Shown: positions 15,919-24,633 of the stretch, one piece after another
Numbering within the stretch: the first letter of the stretch is position 1
Layout: each line of letters begins with the position of its first letter
Source of the DNA: an uncultured Actinomycetes bacterium
Lineage (GTDB): Bacteria > Actinomycetota > Actinomycetes > Nanopelagicales > Nanopelagicaceae
Reading direction: 5' to 3'
Assembly (NCBI GenBank): GCA_903846075.1
Contig: CAIMZW010000119.1
Coordinates: forward strand, 1-45,761
DNA length: 45,761 nt
Program-made: the position numbers and the translations under genes
The notes under the pieces: model-generated
What the model saw: only the letters and a program-made list of their open reading frames with translations
The model's database searches: none
Told to the model about the DNA's origin: nothing

Positions 15919-17811
15919 TTAGCCGAGAAGTGGGCGCTGCTTCAGCCGTTTCACCAGGTACTCCTCGTAAGCCTTCTGGGTGCTCTCTAAAGTTGAAGTG
16001 GCGGCGATGGGCACATCCCACCAACCTTCACCGTCGGGGGAGTAGAGCAATGGGTCGCTATTTACATGAATCAGAGTTGCCCGATGGGAAGCTTTGGCTC
16101 GCAGAACCGCATCGTGAAGATCAGCAATGGCATTGGGTGTTTCAGATATGCGTATAACGTCGATTCCTAAACTTTCCGCGTTAGTAGCCAAATCGACTGG
16201 TAACTTCTCTCCGCCATCGTAATACTTTCCAGATTCGTCGTAGTAGCGGTATTTGGTTCCGAATCGTTGCGAGCCGGTACTTTCGGAGAGGTGTCCGATC
16301 GAGGCAAAGCCATGATTTTGAATCAAAACAATGATGACCTTTAGACCTTCTGCTACGGCGGAGACTATTTCGGTATGCATCATGAGGTAGGAACCATCGC
16401 CAACCATCACAATCGGTGACGCACCAGCGCGAGCAGCGCCTAGCCCTGCGGCAATTTCATAACCCATACAGGAGAAGGCATATTCAACGTGGTAGCCCAA
16501 AGGAGAACGAACTCGCCACAACTTATGCAAATCTCCGGGAAGTGATCCGGCCGCGCAAATTAAGGTGTCTTCTGGATCTGAGGCAGATTGCACCGCATGA
16601 ATGATTTCGGTTTGGCTAGGTAGGGCACGCTTTTGATCGACGAACGCCGCATCAACAATCGAGTCCCAGTTTGTTTTTTCCTTGCTTGCTTCGGTTGCAT
16701 ACTCCTGAGAAATTCGGTAATCCACGAGTTCGCTATTCATCTCTTTCAAGGTTTCTCGGGCATCGGCAACGATTGCTGTAGTGCTTCCATGTTTGAAGGC
16801 ATCGAAAGAGGCAATATTTATATTAATAAATGTGACATCAGGGTTCTGGAATGCACTTCTACTTGCGGTTGTGAAATCCCCGTAACGCGTGCCAATCCCA
16901 ATAATCACATCGGCTTGAGAGGCAAGATGGTTGGCTGCCAAAGTGCCGGTCGCACCAATAGAGCCCTGGTATTGAGGATGATCCCAGTTGAGCGACCCAA
17001 CTCCAGCCTGCGAAGTTCCGACTGGTATTCCTGTTTGTTCAACAAATTTACGCAATTCTTCGTGGGCATCCGAATAGATGACTCCACCGCCGGCGACAAT
17101 CATTGGCCGCTTGGCGGATTTAACAATTTCAGAAATACGTTTAACCGAATCTGCATCAGGACGTGGCCGGCGGATTTGCCATTCTCGGTCCGTCAAAAAT
17201 TCGCTGGGAACTTCGACAATCTCCGCCTGGACATCTTCCGGTAGACAAATTGTCACGGCCCCAGTTTCTGCTGGATCCGTCAGAACTCGCATGGCACCGA
17301 GGAGGGCGGAGAAAATCTGTTCTGGACGATGGACGCGGTCGAAGAACCGTGAGAGAGGTTTGAATGCATCGTTTACCGAAAGAGTCGCATCATGAGGTGC
17401 TTCTAGTTGTTGAAGGACAGGATCCGCTTTTCGATTTGCGAAGGTATCTGATGGCAAGAGCAGGACTGGCAATCTATTTGTTGTAGCTACTGCGGCGCCA
17501 GTCAACATATTTGTCGCTCCAGGACCGACTGATGCCGTGCAAGCAAAAGTGGCACGCCGACGATTCATTCGAGCAAATGCGGATGACTCATGAACCATCG
17601 CTTGTTCATTTCGCGCCTGGTAGTAGGGCATGAGATCGGGCTTATCTACAGAGAGCTGCTTTAAAGCTTGACCGATGCCAGCAACATTGCCATGTCCGAA
17701 AATCCCAAAGACACCTGGAATAGTTCGCTCTCGATAATCGCCATCAACGGTGTATTGATGGGCTAAGAATTCGATGACTAGTTGACCTACCGTCATTCTC
17801 TGGATTGTCAT
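15919..17811 (-). CDS. iolD: 3D-(3,5/4)-trihydroxycyclohexane-1,2-dione hydrolase IolD
   Basis: A 630-residue ThDP-dependent enzyme that opens the ring of trihydroxycyclohexane-dione to 5-deoxy-glucuronate, the third step of myo-inositol breakdown. ThDP-activating Glu69 lies in R-N-E-Q-A-M-V-H; the ThDP/Mg motif G-D-G-S-Y...N-H-G-F is at about 465-500. Length and the N-terminal G-I-F-G-H-G-N-V-A-G-I-G block fit IolD rather than acetolactate synthase. Last gene of the minus-strand run mmsA-iolB-iolD (32-nt gap to iolB). A second ATG at codon 6 is an alternative start. A 203-residue open frame on the opposite strand is a shadow. Confidence 0.93.
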   Translation of the reverse strand: MTIQRMTVGQLVIEFLAHQYTVDGDYRERTIPGVFGIFGHGNVAGIGQALKQLSVDKPDLMPYYQARNEQAMVHESSAFARMNRRRATFACTASVGPGATNMLTGAAVATTNRLPVLLLPSDTFANRKADPVLQQLEAPHDATLSVNDAFKPLSRFFDRVHRPEQIFSALLGAMRVLTDPAETGAVTICLPEDVQAEIVEVPSEFLTDREWQIRRPRPDADSVKRISEIVKSAKRPMIVAGGGVIYSDAHEELRKFVEQTGIPVGTSQAGVGSLNWDHPQYQGSIGATGTLAANHLASQADVIIGIGTRYGDFTTASRSAFQNPDVTFININIASFDAFKHGSTTAIVADARETLKEMNSELVDYRISQEYATEASKEKTNWDSIVDAAFVDQKRALPSQTEIIHAVQSASDPEDTLICAAGSLPGDLHKLWRVRSPLGYHVEYAFSCMGYEIAAGLGAARAGASPIVMVGDGSYLMMHTEIVSAVAEGLKVIIVLIQNHGFASIGHLSESTGSQRFGTKYRYYDESGKYYDGGEKLPVDLATNAESLGIDVIRISETPNAIADLHDAVLRAKASHRATLIHVNSDPLLYSPDGEGWWDVPIAATSTLESTQKAYEEYLVKRLKQRPLLG

Positions 17812-17843
17812 GGCGTCGCTTTCTCGTGGAGTGCGTATGTTTT

Positions 17844-18767
17844 CTATTCTAGGTACGGCAGACGTGAATCAGGTTTTTGGGAAGCCCAACTTTCTCTAAT
17901 CCAGGCTTGATGAGGGTGGTCAGTGACATTCCACTCTCGAGTCGGATCTGCTCCGGCCATCACGTTGAAAAAGTAGAGATCAAATCCAGGTCCAGCGGCA
18001 ACTGGACCATGCCATCCATAAGGGACCAAAACTAAGTCACCAGAGTGAACTTCCTCCGTCACGTCGAATTCACGCTCGTCGGCTGAATACCCGCGAAATA
18101 TTCCGAACGGTTGAGTCGCCACTGAAACATCTACTTCTCGAGTCACACTTGACTCAAAGTAGTAGAGCTCTTCCAATTGAGATTCGAGGCCAGGAATATA
18201 AACATCGTGCTTGTGAGCGGGGGCACCTGACCAATTTCCTGCTGGAACGATAGCTTCGACAACAATCATGCGATCCGCGTCGAGCTGTAGTGGCATACCA
18301 AAATTATGAATCTGGCGACTCTCTCTCCCGGCACCGCGGATATCAACTGGGACAGATTCTTTGGCAATATATTGAACTGGCTTTGAATTAAATGCTCGAC
18401 ATTCTCCAATTGCCATCCTGCCGTAACCTGAAATTTGAATTTCGGTATTGATTGGTAGATACAGGAGATCACTAGTTCCGTGAAAGACAGTCTTTCTGCC
18501 GCGTAGTCGTTGAGAGGTGAACTCATTCTCCCAAGCACCTCGATATGAAACGGTTAGCTCATCACCTTCGAGAACCAGAATTATTCGCTCTTTATCGTCG
18601 GCTGGTATCAGAAGCGATTCACCACTGCGAAGCGTTGCTACCCGCAAACCCGTGTATTTCCACTCGGGGATTGGAGGATGGTCTAGGTCTAAGTGAAGAT
18701 CCCATGTGTCGTCCGCCAATCGACCTCGGGGATATACCCATTTGCTCTGATTGCTTGAAGTATTCAT
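17844..18767 (-). CDS. iolB: 5-deoxy-glucuronate isomerase IolB
   Basis: A 307-residue double-cupin isomerase that turns 5-deoxy-glucuronate into 5-dehydro-2-deoxy-gluconate (DKG). The metal site is visible in the C-terminal cupin: His185 and His187 in P-A-H-K-H-D, Glu200 in Q-L-E-E-L-Y-Y, and a further His in Y-G-W-H-G-P. N-W-S-G-A-P-A-H-K-H-D is close to the family signature. It starts 8 nt after the mmsA stop with no clear ribosome site, so coupling is likely. The following step, DKG kinase (IolC), is not encoded in the window. Confidence 0.93.
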   Translation of the reverse strand: MNTSSNQSKWVYPRGRLADDTWDLHLDLDHPPIPEWKYTGLRVATLRSGESLLIPADDKERIILVLEGDELTVSYRGAWENEFTSQRLRGRKTVFHGTSDLLYLPINTEIQISGYGRMAIGECRAFNSKPVQYIAKESVPVDIRGAGRESRQIHNFGMPLQLDADRMIVVEAIVPAGNWSGAPAHKHDVYIPGLESQLEELYYFESSVTREVDVSVATQPFGIFRGYSADEREFDVTEEVHSGDLVLVPYGWHGPVAAGPGFDLYFFNVMAGADPTREWNVTDHPHQAWIRESWASQKPDSRLPYLE

Positions 18768-18775
18768 GGATAGTG

Positions 18776-20257
18776 TTAGTTTTGTGGAAATCCGAGGTTA
18801 ATGCCACCATGACTTGGATCTAACCAACGCGAGGTAATTGCTTTACCTCGAGTAAAGAAGTGAACTCCTTCAACCCCATGTGCTTTGGTATCGCCAAAGA
18901 GTGAATTCTTCCATCCACCAAATGAGTAGTAAGCAACTGGGACCGGAATTGGCACATTGATTCCCACCATACCTACTTGCACTTCATATTGAAATTTTCG
19001 GGCAGCACCGCCGTCGTTGGTAAAAATTGCAGTTCCATTTCCAAATGCACCGCTATTAATTAATGCGATTCCTTCATCGAAAGATTGCACTCGCACTACT
19101 GAGAGGACAGGTCCAAAGATTTCCTCGGTATAGACCTTCGAAGTTGTGGGCACATGGTCAATCAAGGTTGGTCCGAGCCAGAAGCCGTTTGGCTCGCCAT
19201 CAACGTGCGGATTGCGACCGTCGACAAGAACTTTGGCACCGTCTTCTTCCGCGATCTCGATGTATGACGCGACTTTATCCCGATGCGCCTTGGTAACAAG
19301 TGGTCCCATATCGCAACCTCGTCGACCGTCACCAGTTCTTAGCTTCGCCATGCGTTCGATAATTTTTGGAATTAACTGGTCAGCCACAGGTTCCACTGCC
19401 ACGACAACAGATATCGCCATGCACCGCTCGCCAGCGCTTCCAAAGCCGGCATTGATTGCGGAGTCGGCGACTAAATCGAGATCCGCGTCTGGCAATACAA
19501 GCATGTGGTTCTTTGCACCCCCCAGCGCTTGAACTCGCTTGCCTTTCTTTGCGCAATTCTCATATATATATTGCGCGATAGGTGTCGAACCGACAAAGGA
19601 AATTGATTCCACGTCCGGGCTTTCAATCAATCCATCGACAGATTCTTTATCACCCTGCAGAACGTTAAATACTCCATCCGGAAGTCCAGCCTCTTTAAAA
19701 AGTTTAGCAATCCAAAGCGAGGCAGATGGATCTTTTTCCGAAGGCTTTAACACCACGGTGTTGCCAGCTGCAATTGCGATGGGATAAAACCACATGGGAA
19801 CCATGGCCGGAAAGTTAAATGGACTAATGATTCCAACGACGCCGAGTGGTTGTCTCGTGGAGTAAACGTCAACCCCAGTTGATGCATTCTCAGTATAAAA
19901 ACCTTTGAGCAAATGTGGCATTCCAGTCGCGAATTCGACAACCTCTTGACCGCGTGAGATCTCACCTAACGCGTCCGATAAGACTTTCCCGTGCTCGCTG
20001 GTGATTATTTCGGCGAGTTCACCTTTTCGATTATTCAGTAACTCTCTAAACGCGAACATTATGTTTTGTTTTTTTGCTTGAGAGGAATCTCGCCAAGCAG
20101 GGAAAGCTTCCTTTGCTGCTGAAATGGCCAGGTCAATCTCAGATCTGTTGGCAATTGCAACTTGATTAGTTTCAATACCCAAAGCAGGGTCATAAACTGG
20201 CAAAGTTTTTCCGGAGGTGCTTACATATTCTTGACCGTTGATCCAATGATTGATCAC
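18776..20257 (-). CDS. mmsA: (methyl)malonate-semialdehyde dehydrogenase (MmsA/IolA)
   Basis: About 493 residues. CoA-acylating aldehyde dehydrogenase that converts malonate semialdehyde (last product of inositol breakdown) to acetyl-CoA, and methylmalonate semialdehyde to propionyl-CoA. Catalytic Cys279 in G-E-R-C-M-A; the P-F-N-F-P-A-M-V-P-M-W-F-Y-P block and Q-A-L-G-G-A-K-N-H are diagnostic of this subfamily. First gene of the mmsA-iolB-iolD operon. I prefer the GTG at 20257: its GTGA overlaps the stop of a 13-codon leader ORF with a good ribosome site. A TTG at 20260 is the alternative. Promoter candidate TATAGT lies at 20333-20338 on this strand. Confidence 0.93.
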   Translation of the reverse strand: MINHWINGQEYVSTSGKTLPVYDPALGIETNQVAIANRSEIDLAISAAKEAFPAWRDSSQAKKQNIMFAFRELLNNRKGELAEIITSEHGKVLSDALGEISRGQEVVEFATGMPHLLKGFYTENASTGVDVYSTRQPLGVVGIISPFNFPAMVPMWFYPIAIAAGNTVVLKPSEKDPSASLWIAKLFKEAGLPDGVFNVLQGDKESVDGLIESPDVESISFVGSTPIAQYIYENCAKKGKRVQALGGAKNHMLVLPDADLDLVADSAINAGFGSAGERCMAISVVVAVEPVADQLIPKIIERMAKLRTGDGRRGCDMGPLVTKAHRDKVASYIEIAEEDGAKVLVDGRNPHVDGEPNGFWLGPTLIDHVPTTSKVYTEEIFGPVLSVVRVQSFDEGIALINSGAFGNGTAIFTNDGGAARKFQYEVQVGMVGINVPIPVPVAYYSFGGWKNSLFGDTKAHGVEGVHFFTRGKAITSRWLDPSHGGINLGFPQN

Positions 20258-20295
20258 CAAAGTAGATCACCGCACCGGTTTAGTTTTGTAAGCAT
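20254..20295 (-). CDS. 13-codon leader ORF coupled to mmsA
   Basis: ATG at 20295 has a strong site (AAGGGAG, 6 nt). The ORF encodes 13 residues (M-L-T-K-L-N-R-C-G-D-L-L-W) and its TGA overlaps the GTG of mmsA in GTGA, a classic coupling arrangement, while mmsA has no ribosome site of its own. One of the TGTAAG/CTTACA sites (20287-20292) lies inside it. The peptide itself may have no function; its role would be to load ribosomes for mmsA. Confidence 0.45.
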   Translation of the reverse strand: MLTKLNRCGDLLW

Positions 20296-20463
20296 TTGAC
20301 TCTCCCTTGGTTCTCGCCGCAAAGTTTTGAAAACTATAGCAACCCTGATTCTACTCACCTAGGAAGTAAGCCTTGAGTAGAAGTTGAGCACAATGAAATG
20401 TAAGAGAATATGTAAGCGCATATTTAACGCTCAAATATTTTGTGTAAGCAGAATGTTCTTACA
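20287..20463. promoter_or_regulatory. mmsA-iolE divergent control region with four TGTAAG sites
   Basis: TGTAAG occurs at 20287-20292, 20399-20404, 20411-20416 (12-nt phase with the previous one) and 20443-20448; the last pairs with CTTACA at 20458-20463 as an inverted repeat with 9 nt between. A minus-strand -10 (TATAGT, 20333-20338) lies among them. This spacing suits a LacI-family repressor binding several operators, possibly with looping. The remainder of the 280-nt gap holds no gene that I can support. Confidence 0.5.
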
Positions 20464-20536
20464 TTTGAATTTTCATGGATTACTTTGAATCGGATGCATT
20501 AAACTTTTGAGAAATCCCAGTAGAGATGAGAAGTTC

Positions 20537-21415
20537 ATGGACTTATCAAAACAATTAGCCGGTGCCCCAATTTCATGGGGTGTTTGCGAAGCTAATGGCT
20601 GGGGATACCAATTAAGTTCTGAGAGAGTGCTTACTGAGATGCGCGAATGTGGCATCACTGCGACAGAACTCGGGCCCGATGGATACTTGCCGCAGAACGC
20701 TTCGGAGTTGGCATCTGTATTACGCAGTCACGATCTTTCCCTTTGCGGGGCATTTGTTCCTATTGTTTTGCACAAACCTGATCGACTTGCCGCTTCTTAT
20801 GAACGAGCAAAGCGTCAAGCCGATGTGCTTGCGCAATTAAATGCCGAGAATTTTGTTCTTGCCACGCCTGCCGAAGATGGCGATTACGACAATCGAGATG
20901 CGATGAGTGAAGAGGCAAAGGCGGTTTTCGCAGAGTCACTTCCAGCAATTGCCGAGATTGCCAAAAGCTTTGGGTTACAGATGGTGGTTCATCCTCATGC
21001 CGGAACCATGTTTGAGACACCTGCTGATCTTGAATTTCTTCTTGGCGAGACTGACGTGAATCTCTGTCTCGATACTGGTCACGTGGTTGTTGGTGGCGGA
21101 AGCCCATTAGATATTGCTCGCAAGGCGGGTACGCGAGTAAAGCATGTTCATCTTAAAGATTGCGACGCCAAGGCTGCTGCTCGGATTCAAAACAAGACAA
21201 GCACCTATTCTGCTGAGGTGAAGGCTGGAATGTACAAACCGTTGGGCCAGGGAGATGCTCAAATCGCAGAAGTGTTGAAATATCTTGATTCCATTAACTA
21301 TTCAGGCAAACTTGTTTTGGAACAAGATGTGATGTTAGCCGTGGAGCCTCAATTGGGCGAGGGACCAATTGAGGCTGTCCGACAGAGCATCGCTTTTCTC
21401 AAATCGACAATTTAA
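20537..21415 (+). CDS. iolE: myo-inosose-2 dehydratase IolE
   Basis: Dehydrates 2-keto-myo-inositol to trihydroxycyclohexane-dione, the substrate of IolD. 292 residues from the ATG at 20537 (a TTG at 20507 would add ten residues that are not family-like). Xylose-isomerase-like TIM barrel with metal-site blocks V-H-P-H-A-G-T, C-L-D-T-G-H-V-V-V-G-G-G, H-V-H-L-K-D and the final L-E-Q-D; A-P-I-S-W-G-V near the N-terminus is the IolE hallmark. Divergent from mmsA-iolB-iolD across the shared operator region and followed by the ABC importer operon, so uptake and breakdown sit together. A weak G-A-rich site precedes the ATG. Confidence 0.9.
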   Translation: MDLSKQLAGAPISWGVCEANGWGYQLSSERVLTEMRECGITATELGPDGYLPQNASELASVLRSHDLSLCGAFVPIVLHKPDRLAASYERAKRQADVLAQLNAENFVLATPAEDGDYDNRDAMSEEAKAVFAESLPAIAEIAKSFGLQMVVHPHAGTMFETPADLEFLLGETDVNLCLDTGHVVVGGGSPLDIARKAGTRVKHVHLKDCDAKAAARIQNKTSTYSAEVKAGMYKPLGQGDAQIAEVLKYLDSINYSGKLVLEQDVMLAVEPQLGEGPIEAVRQSIAFLKSTI

Positions 21416-21422
21416 GGCGATT

Positions 21423-21437
21423 ATCACAAAACGTGAT
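21423..21437 (+). repeat. short inverted repeat after iolE
   Basis: ATCAC, 5 nt, GTGAT, followed by TGTTT. It could be a weak terminator for iolE or a regulator site for the importer operon. The stem is only 5 bp. Confidence 0.25.
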
Positions 21438-21514
21438 TGTTTACTCGGAAATGCCTGAATGAATGCTTTCGCTAAACGTGAAGCAAACGGAAAATGAACT
21501 TAACGAGTAAATCA

Positions 21515-21530
21515 CTTACATTTGCTTACA
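21515..21530. promoter_or_regulatory. tandem CTTACA operator-like sites of the importer operon
   Basis: CTTACA at 21515-21520 and again at 21525-21530, one helical turn apart, in CTTACATTTGCTTACA. The same word precedes the LacI gene and iol genes, linking the importer to that regulator. Confidence 0.5.
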
Positions 21531-21554
21531 TTTTGAGCAACAAGCCAAGTTGCG

Positions 21555-21584
21555 TTGACTTAGGAAATATCCTCGCCCTAGATT
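21555..21584 (+). promoter_or_regulatory. promoter of the ABC importer operon
   Basis: TTGACT (21555-21560), 18-nt spacer, TAGATT (21579-21584). This predicts a transcript starting near 21591 with a 58-nt leader that ends in GGAGGA 5 nt before the GTG at 21649. Confidence 0.55.
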
Positions 21585-21648
21585 TATTCAAGCATTTCCA
21601 AGCGCGGGCGCCTGCCTTAGCTTGCTTTGATCGTAACGGAGGAAGTTA

Positions 21649-22785
21649 GTGTTAAAAAATAAACTATCCAAGGCGCTTGTAGCTGCGGCTGTTTCAGTTT
21701 TGGCGCTTGGTGTAAGCGCCCCTAGTGGACATGCTGCAAGCAGCACAATCCAGGTCTACATTTCGGCCGACACCAATATTCAAGATCTCTGGGTAAAGTC
21801 ATTGGTCCCAGCTTTCACGGCTGCATATCCGCAGTACAGCGTGAAAGTGACATTCGACCTTCATGGTGATCACGATGCTCAAGAGACTGCGAAAATTACT
21901 GCAGCTGCTGTCCTTCACAAAGATCCACAAGTTGACCTCGCTGATGGCGGATTCGTAACGCAACTTGGTGCAGCAGGTTTGTTGTGGCGTCCAACTAAGG
22001 GATTGCTTCCAAACTTGGCAAATCTTTCCAAGACAGTTCTTGCAGCAGGTAAGGGTGGAATTCCTTATCGTGCCTCATCCGTTCTTCTCGCTTACAACAG
22101 CGATCACGTTAAGACTCCGCCAAAGACTCTTGATGACCTTCTAGCTTGGATCAAAGCAAACCCAGGCAAGTTCACTTATAACGTTCCATCAGGTGGCGGT
22201 AGCGGATATTCATTCGTTCAAACCGTGGTCGATAAATATCTCTCAACCGCAGATCGTCAAACCTTGACACTTGCGGCTACACCTTCCTTGGAAGGCAAGT
22301 GGGCACAAGGTCTTGAGACTCTTCGCACCCTCAACAAGTACACCTATGGAATGAACGGCACCTATCCAGCAAACAATGCTGAGACATTGAAGGATCTTGC
22401 AACCGGCCTCATCGATATGGGAACCGTTTGGTCAGATCAATTCGCTTCAGCTCAAAAGGCTGGGACGATGCCAACAAATATCCACGTAACTCAGATTGCT
22501 AACCCACCATTGACCGGTGGCGCTTCCTACTTGGGTATCCCTGCAAGCTCCACAAACAAGACCGGCGCACGACTTCTTGCCAACTGGGTTCTTTCACCAG
22601 CAGCACAGAACATCATCGTTGCCGGAACTCTTAGCGGACTTCCAGTCATCCCAGTAAGCATGCTTGATCCAACTGCTGCAGCAAGCTTTGCTGGAGTAGA
22701 TATCTCAAACCTCCGTCCTACTTATCTATCGGCAAATGCGAACGATCTTAAGAGCGCATGGGCAACAGCAGTTCCAGGTAAGTAA
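21649..22785 (+). CDS. ABC importer extracellular substrate-binding protein
   Basis: 378 residues with a Sec signal (about 1-29, cleavage after G-H-A) and no lipobox Cys, unusual for a Gram-positive binding protein. The mature part begins with the I-Q-V-Y-I-S-A-D type strand and has a hinge and layout of the AfuA/FbpA/2-aminoethylphosphonate/spermidine binding group (D-L-A-D-G-G-F..., L-L-A-Y-N-S-D, L-L-A-N-W-V-L-S-P-A-A-Q). Some members bind sugar phosphates or phosphonates, which would suit the downstream phosphodiesterase-phosphatase. GTG start with GGAGGA 5 nt upstream. First gene of a five-gene operon behind operator-like sites. Confidence 0.85.
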   Translation: MLKNKLSKALVAAAVSVLALGVSAPSGHAASSTIQVYISADTNIQDLWVKSLVPAFTAAYPQYSVKVTFDLHGDHDAQETAKITAAAVLHKDPQVDLADGGFVTQLGAAGLLWRPTKGLLPNLANLSKTVLAAGKGGIPYRASSVLLAYNSDHVKTPPKTLDDLLAWIKANPGKFTYNVPSGGGSGYSFVQTVVDKYLSTADRQTLTLAATPSLEGKWAQGLETLRTLNKYTYGMNGTYPANNAETLKDLATGLIDMGTVWSDQFASAQKAGTMPTNIHVTQIANPPLTGGASYLGIPASSTNKTGARLLANWVLSPAAQNIIVAGTLSGLPVIPVSMLDPTAAASFAGVDISNLRPTYLSANANDLKSAWATAVPGK

Positions 22786-22817
22786 GGTTTGACACTTGAG
22801 CAATAGGAAAGTTACTA

Positions 22818-23759
22818 GTGTCAGCTAGTACTCCAGAAGTAAGAACAGAGCGTCTTGAGGCCCCTTCGGCTTCAAGGCGCTCGATTCTTGGATTCTTCAT
22901 GGCCGTGCCACCAATAATGTTGGTGGTCTGCTTTGTAGGTATTCCCATCATCATTGCTCTCACCTTTAGTTTTGGTTATACAACCGGCCCGAACCGGGTT
23001 GTCTCGATCATCGGACAGCAAATCCACAAGAAAGATCATTGGTGGGGAACCTTCGCCGCTTATAAAGATGTGTTCAAGGATTCTCGATTCCCAGGCGATT
23101 TCCGAACAACTCTTGGCGTTACCTTTCTCTCTACTGCCTTCACACTTTTGATGGCCCTAGGTATCGGGCTCTATCAAAGAATTATGGGTGGGCGGATCGC
23201 CTCCATAATGACAACTCTTTGTTTAGTTCCACTCTTTGTTCCTGTCGTTATTTCATCCTGGGCAATTCACACCTTTTATGCCGGCGACGGATATATGCGT
23301 TCCGTTCTCTCACATGTCGGTATTAATTTTCCAACGGTTACGTCGACTGTTTCGGCCATTGTTATTGGTTCAGTGTGGACCTCGCTGCCCTTTGCCATTT
23401 TGATGGTGACCTCTGGGCTTCAATCGATTCCTGATGCCCTCATCGAGACAGCTCAAGATGCAGGAGCAGGATTCTTTAGAATCGTACGCACCGTACTTAT
23501 TCCACTTGCAATCACTCCCATTGTCATTGCTGGAACTTTCACTGCGATTGGCATCATGGGTTCTTTCACGATTCCGCTTTTCTTGGGGCCAAATCAGCCA
23601 ACCATGCTGGGCGTAGAAATCTCTAACTTCTTCGGTGCCTATAACAGGCCGCAACAATCAATCGTTATGGCATTTATCGTATTTGCCTCTGCCTCAGGAA
23701 TTGCCCTCATTTATATCTGGGCCAATATTCGAAGCGCAAAACAAAGTGGGCGGGTGTAA
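22818..23759 (+). CDS. ABC importer permease (first subunit)
   Basis: 313 residues with six predicted membrane helices and the cytoplasmic EAA-type loop I-E-T-A-Q-D-A-G-A-G-F-F-R-I (about 210-223), which docks on the ATPase. It belongs to the binding-protein-dependent permease family of polyamine/phosphonate/iron/sugar importers. GTG start. Its stop overlaps the ATG of the second permease (TAATG), so the two are translationally coupled and form a heterodimeric channel. The about 45-residue insertion around the first periplasmic loop (G-Q-Q-I-H-K-K-D-H-W-W) is typical of the subfamily with a long first loop. Confidence 0.88.
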   Translation: MSASTPEVRTERLEAPSASRRSILGFFMAVPPIMLVVCFVGIPIIIALTFSFGYTTGPNRVVSIIGQQIHKKDHWWGTFAAYKDVFKDSRFPGDFRTTLGVTFLSTAFTLLMALGIGLYQRIMGGRIASIMTTLCLVPLFVPVVISSWAIHTFYAGDGYMRSVLSHVGINFPTVTSTVSAIVIGSVWTSLPFAILMVTSGLQSIPDALIETAQDAGAGFFRIVRTVLIPLAITPIVIAGTFTAIGIMGSFTIPLFLGPNQPTMLGVEISNFFGAYNRPQQSIVMAFIVFASASGIALIYIWANIRSAKQSGRV

Positions 23760-24598
23760 TGGCAAAGCGGGTTAAGGCCAGAGCTAAGACAAGTTCTCTC
23801 GGAACAAAAATATTTCTCTATGTATTTATGTTCGCGATGGCCATCTTCATTCTCGGTCCACTCTTGTGGCTTGGCGTGCACGCATTTGCCTCGAACTGGA
23901 CCTACCCAAATCTCTATCCAGATGGTTGGTCATTTCACTGGTGGTCAAAGGTATTTGATGATTCGGCTTTGAAAACCGCCATTCGCAACTCTTTGATTAT
24001 CAGCCCGATTGTTGTCGTGGCTTCGATGATTATCTGCTTGCCCGCCGCATACGCTGCCGGACGAATGAATTACGCCGGACGCAAAACTTTCCTCATCGGA
24101 ATGTTTGCCGCGAACTCGTTTCCTAAAATTGGACTTTTTGCCTCCATCGCCACTCTCTATTACGCGCTCAATTTGATGGGCACTTTCGTGGGAATTGTGA
24201 TCATTCAATTGCTGGGAACGATCATCTATATGACCTGGATTCCTGCCGCAGCTTTTGCAGCCATCCCGCGAAATCTTGAAGAAGCCGCTCGTGATGCCGG
24301 TGCTTCCAAGTTGCGAGTTTTTCGAACCATCACCTTGAGATTGGCAATGCCGGGAATATTGGTCGCAGTTGTAATGTCATTCTTGGCTTCTTTCGATGAA
24401 GCTCAAGGTTCATACCTAGTCGGCGCACCACAGATCTTCACCATGCCTACTGAGATGTACTCCCTGGTTCAGAACTATCCAATTCAAGTGGCGGCCGTCT
24501 TCTCACTCCTATTGGCATTTCCTTCAGTAATTCTGATTTCCCTTGCTCGTAAGCACATCATCGGCGGACAACTCGCCGAGGGTTTCCAGATTAAGTAG
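23759..24598 (+). CDS. ABC importer permease (second subunit)
   Basis: 279 residues, six membrane helices, and an EAA loop L-E-E-A-A-R-D-A-G-A-S-K-L-R-V (about 175-190). Positively charged N-terminus before the first helix. It pairs with the preceding permease, with which it overlaps by 1 nt. Together with the binding protein and ATPase it forms a complete type I importer; membrane position is inner (only) membrane. Confidence 0.88.
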   Translation: MAKRVKARAKTSSLGTKIFLYVFMFAMAIFILGPLLWLGVHAFASNWTYPNLYPDGWSFHWWSKVFDDSALKTAIRNSLIISPIVVVASMIICLPAAYAAGRMNYAGRKTFLIGMFAANSFPKIGLFASIATLYYALNLMGTFVGIVIIQLLGTIIYMTWIPAAAFAAIPRNLEEAARDAGASKLRVFRTITLRLAMPGILVAVVMSFLASFDEAQGSYLVGAPQIFTMPTEMYSLVQNYPIQVAAVFSLLLAFPSVILISLARKHIIGGQLAEGFQIK

Positions 24599-24633
24599 CC
24601 GGCACTATGCAAAATAATAATGAAGGAGAGAAA

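Noticed and set aside
16633-17244. 203-residue open frame on the plus strand
   Set aside because: Antisense to iolD, which is intact and full of known motifs; the frame is Cys/Arg/Asn-rich and looks random.
20475-20510. 11-codon ORF (ATG 20475) ending in TTGA on the TTG at 20507 ahead of iolE
   Set aside because: Similar to the leader ORFs at 4523 and 20295, but it has no ribosome site and iolE has a better ATG at 20537, so it is probably chance.
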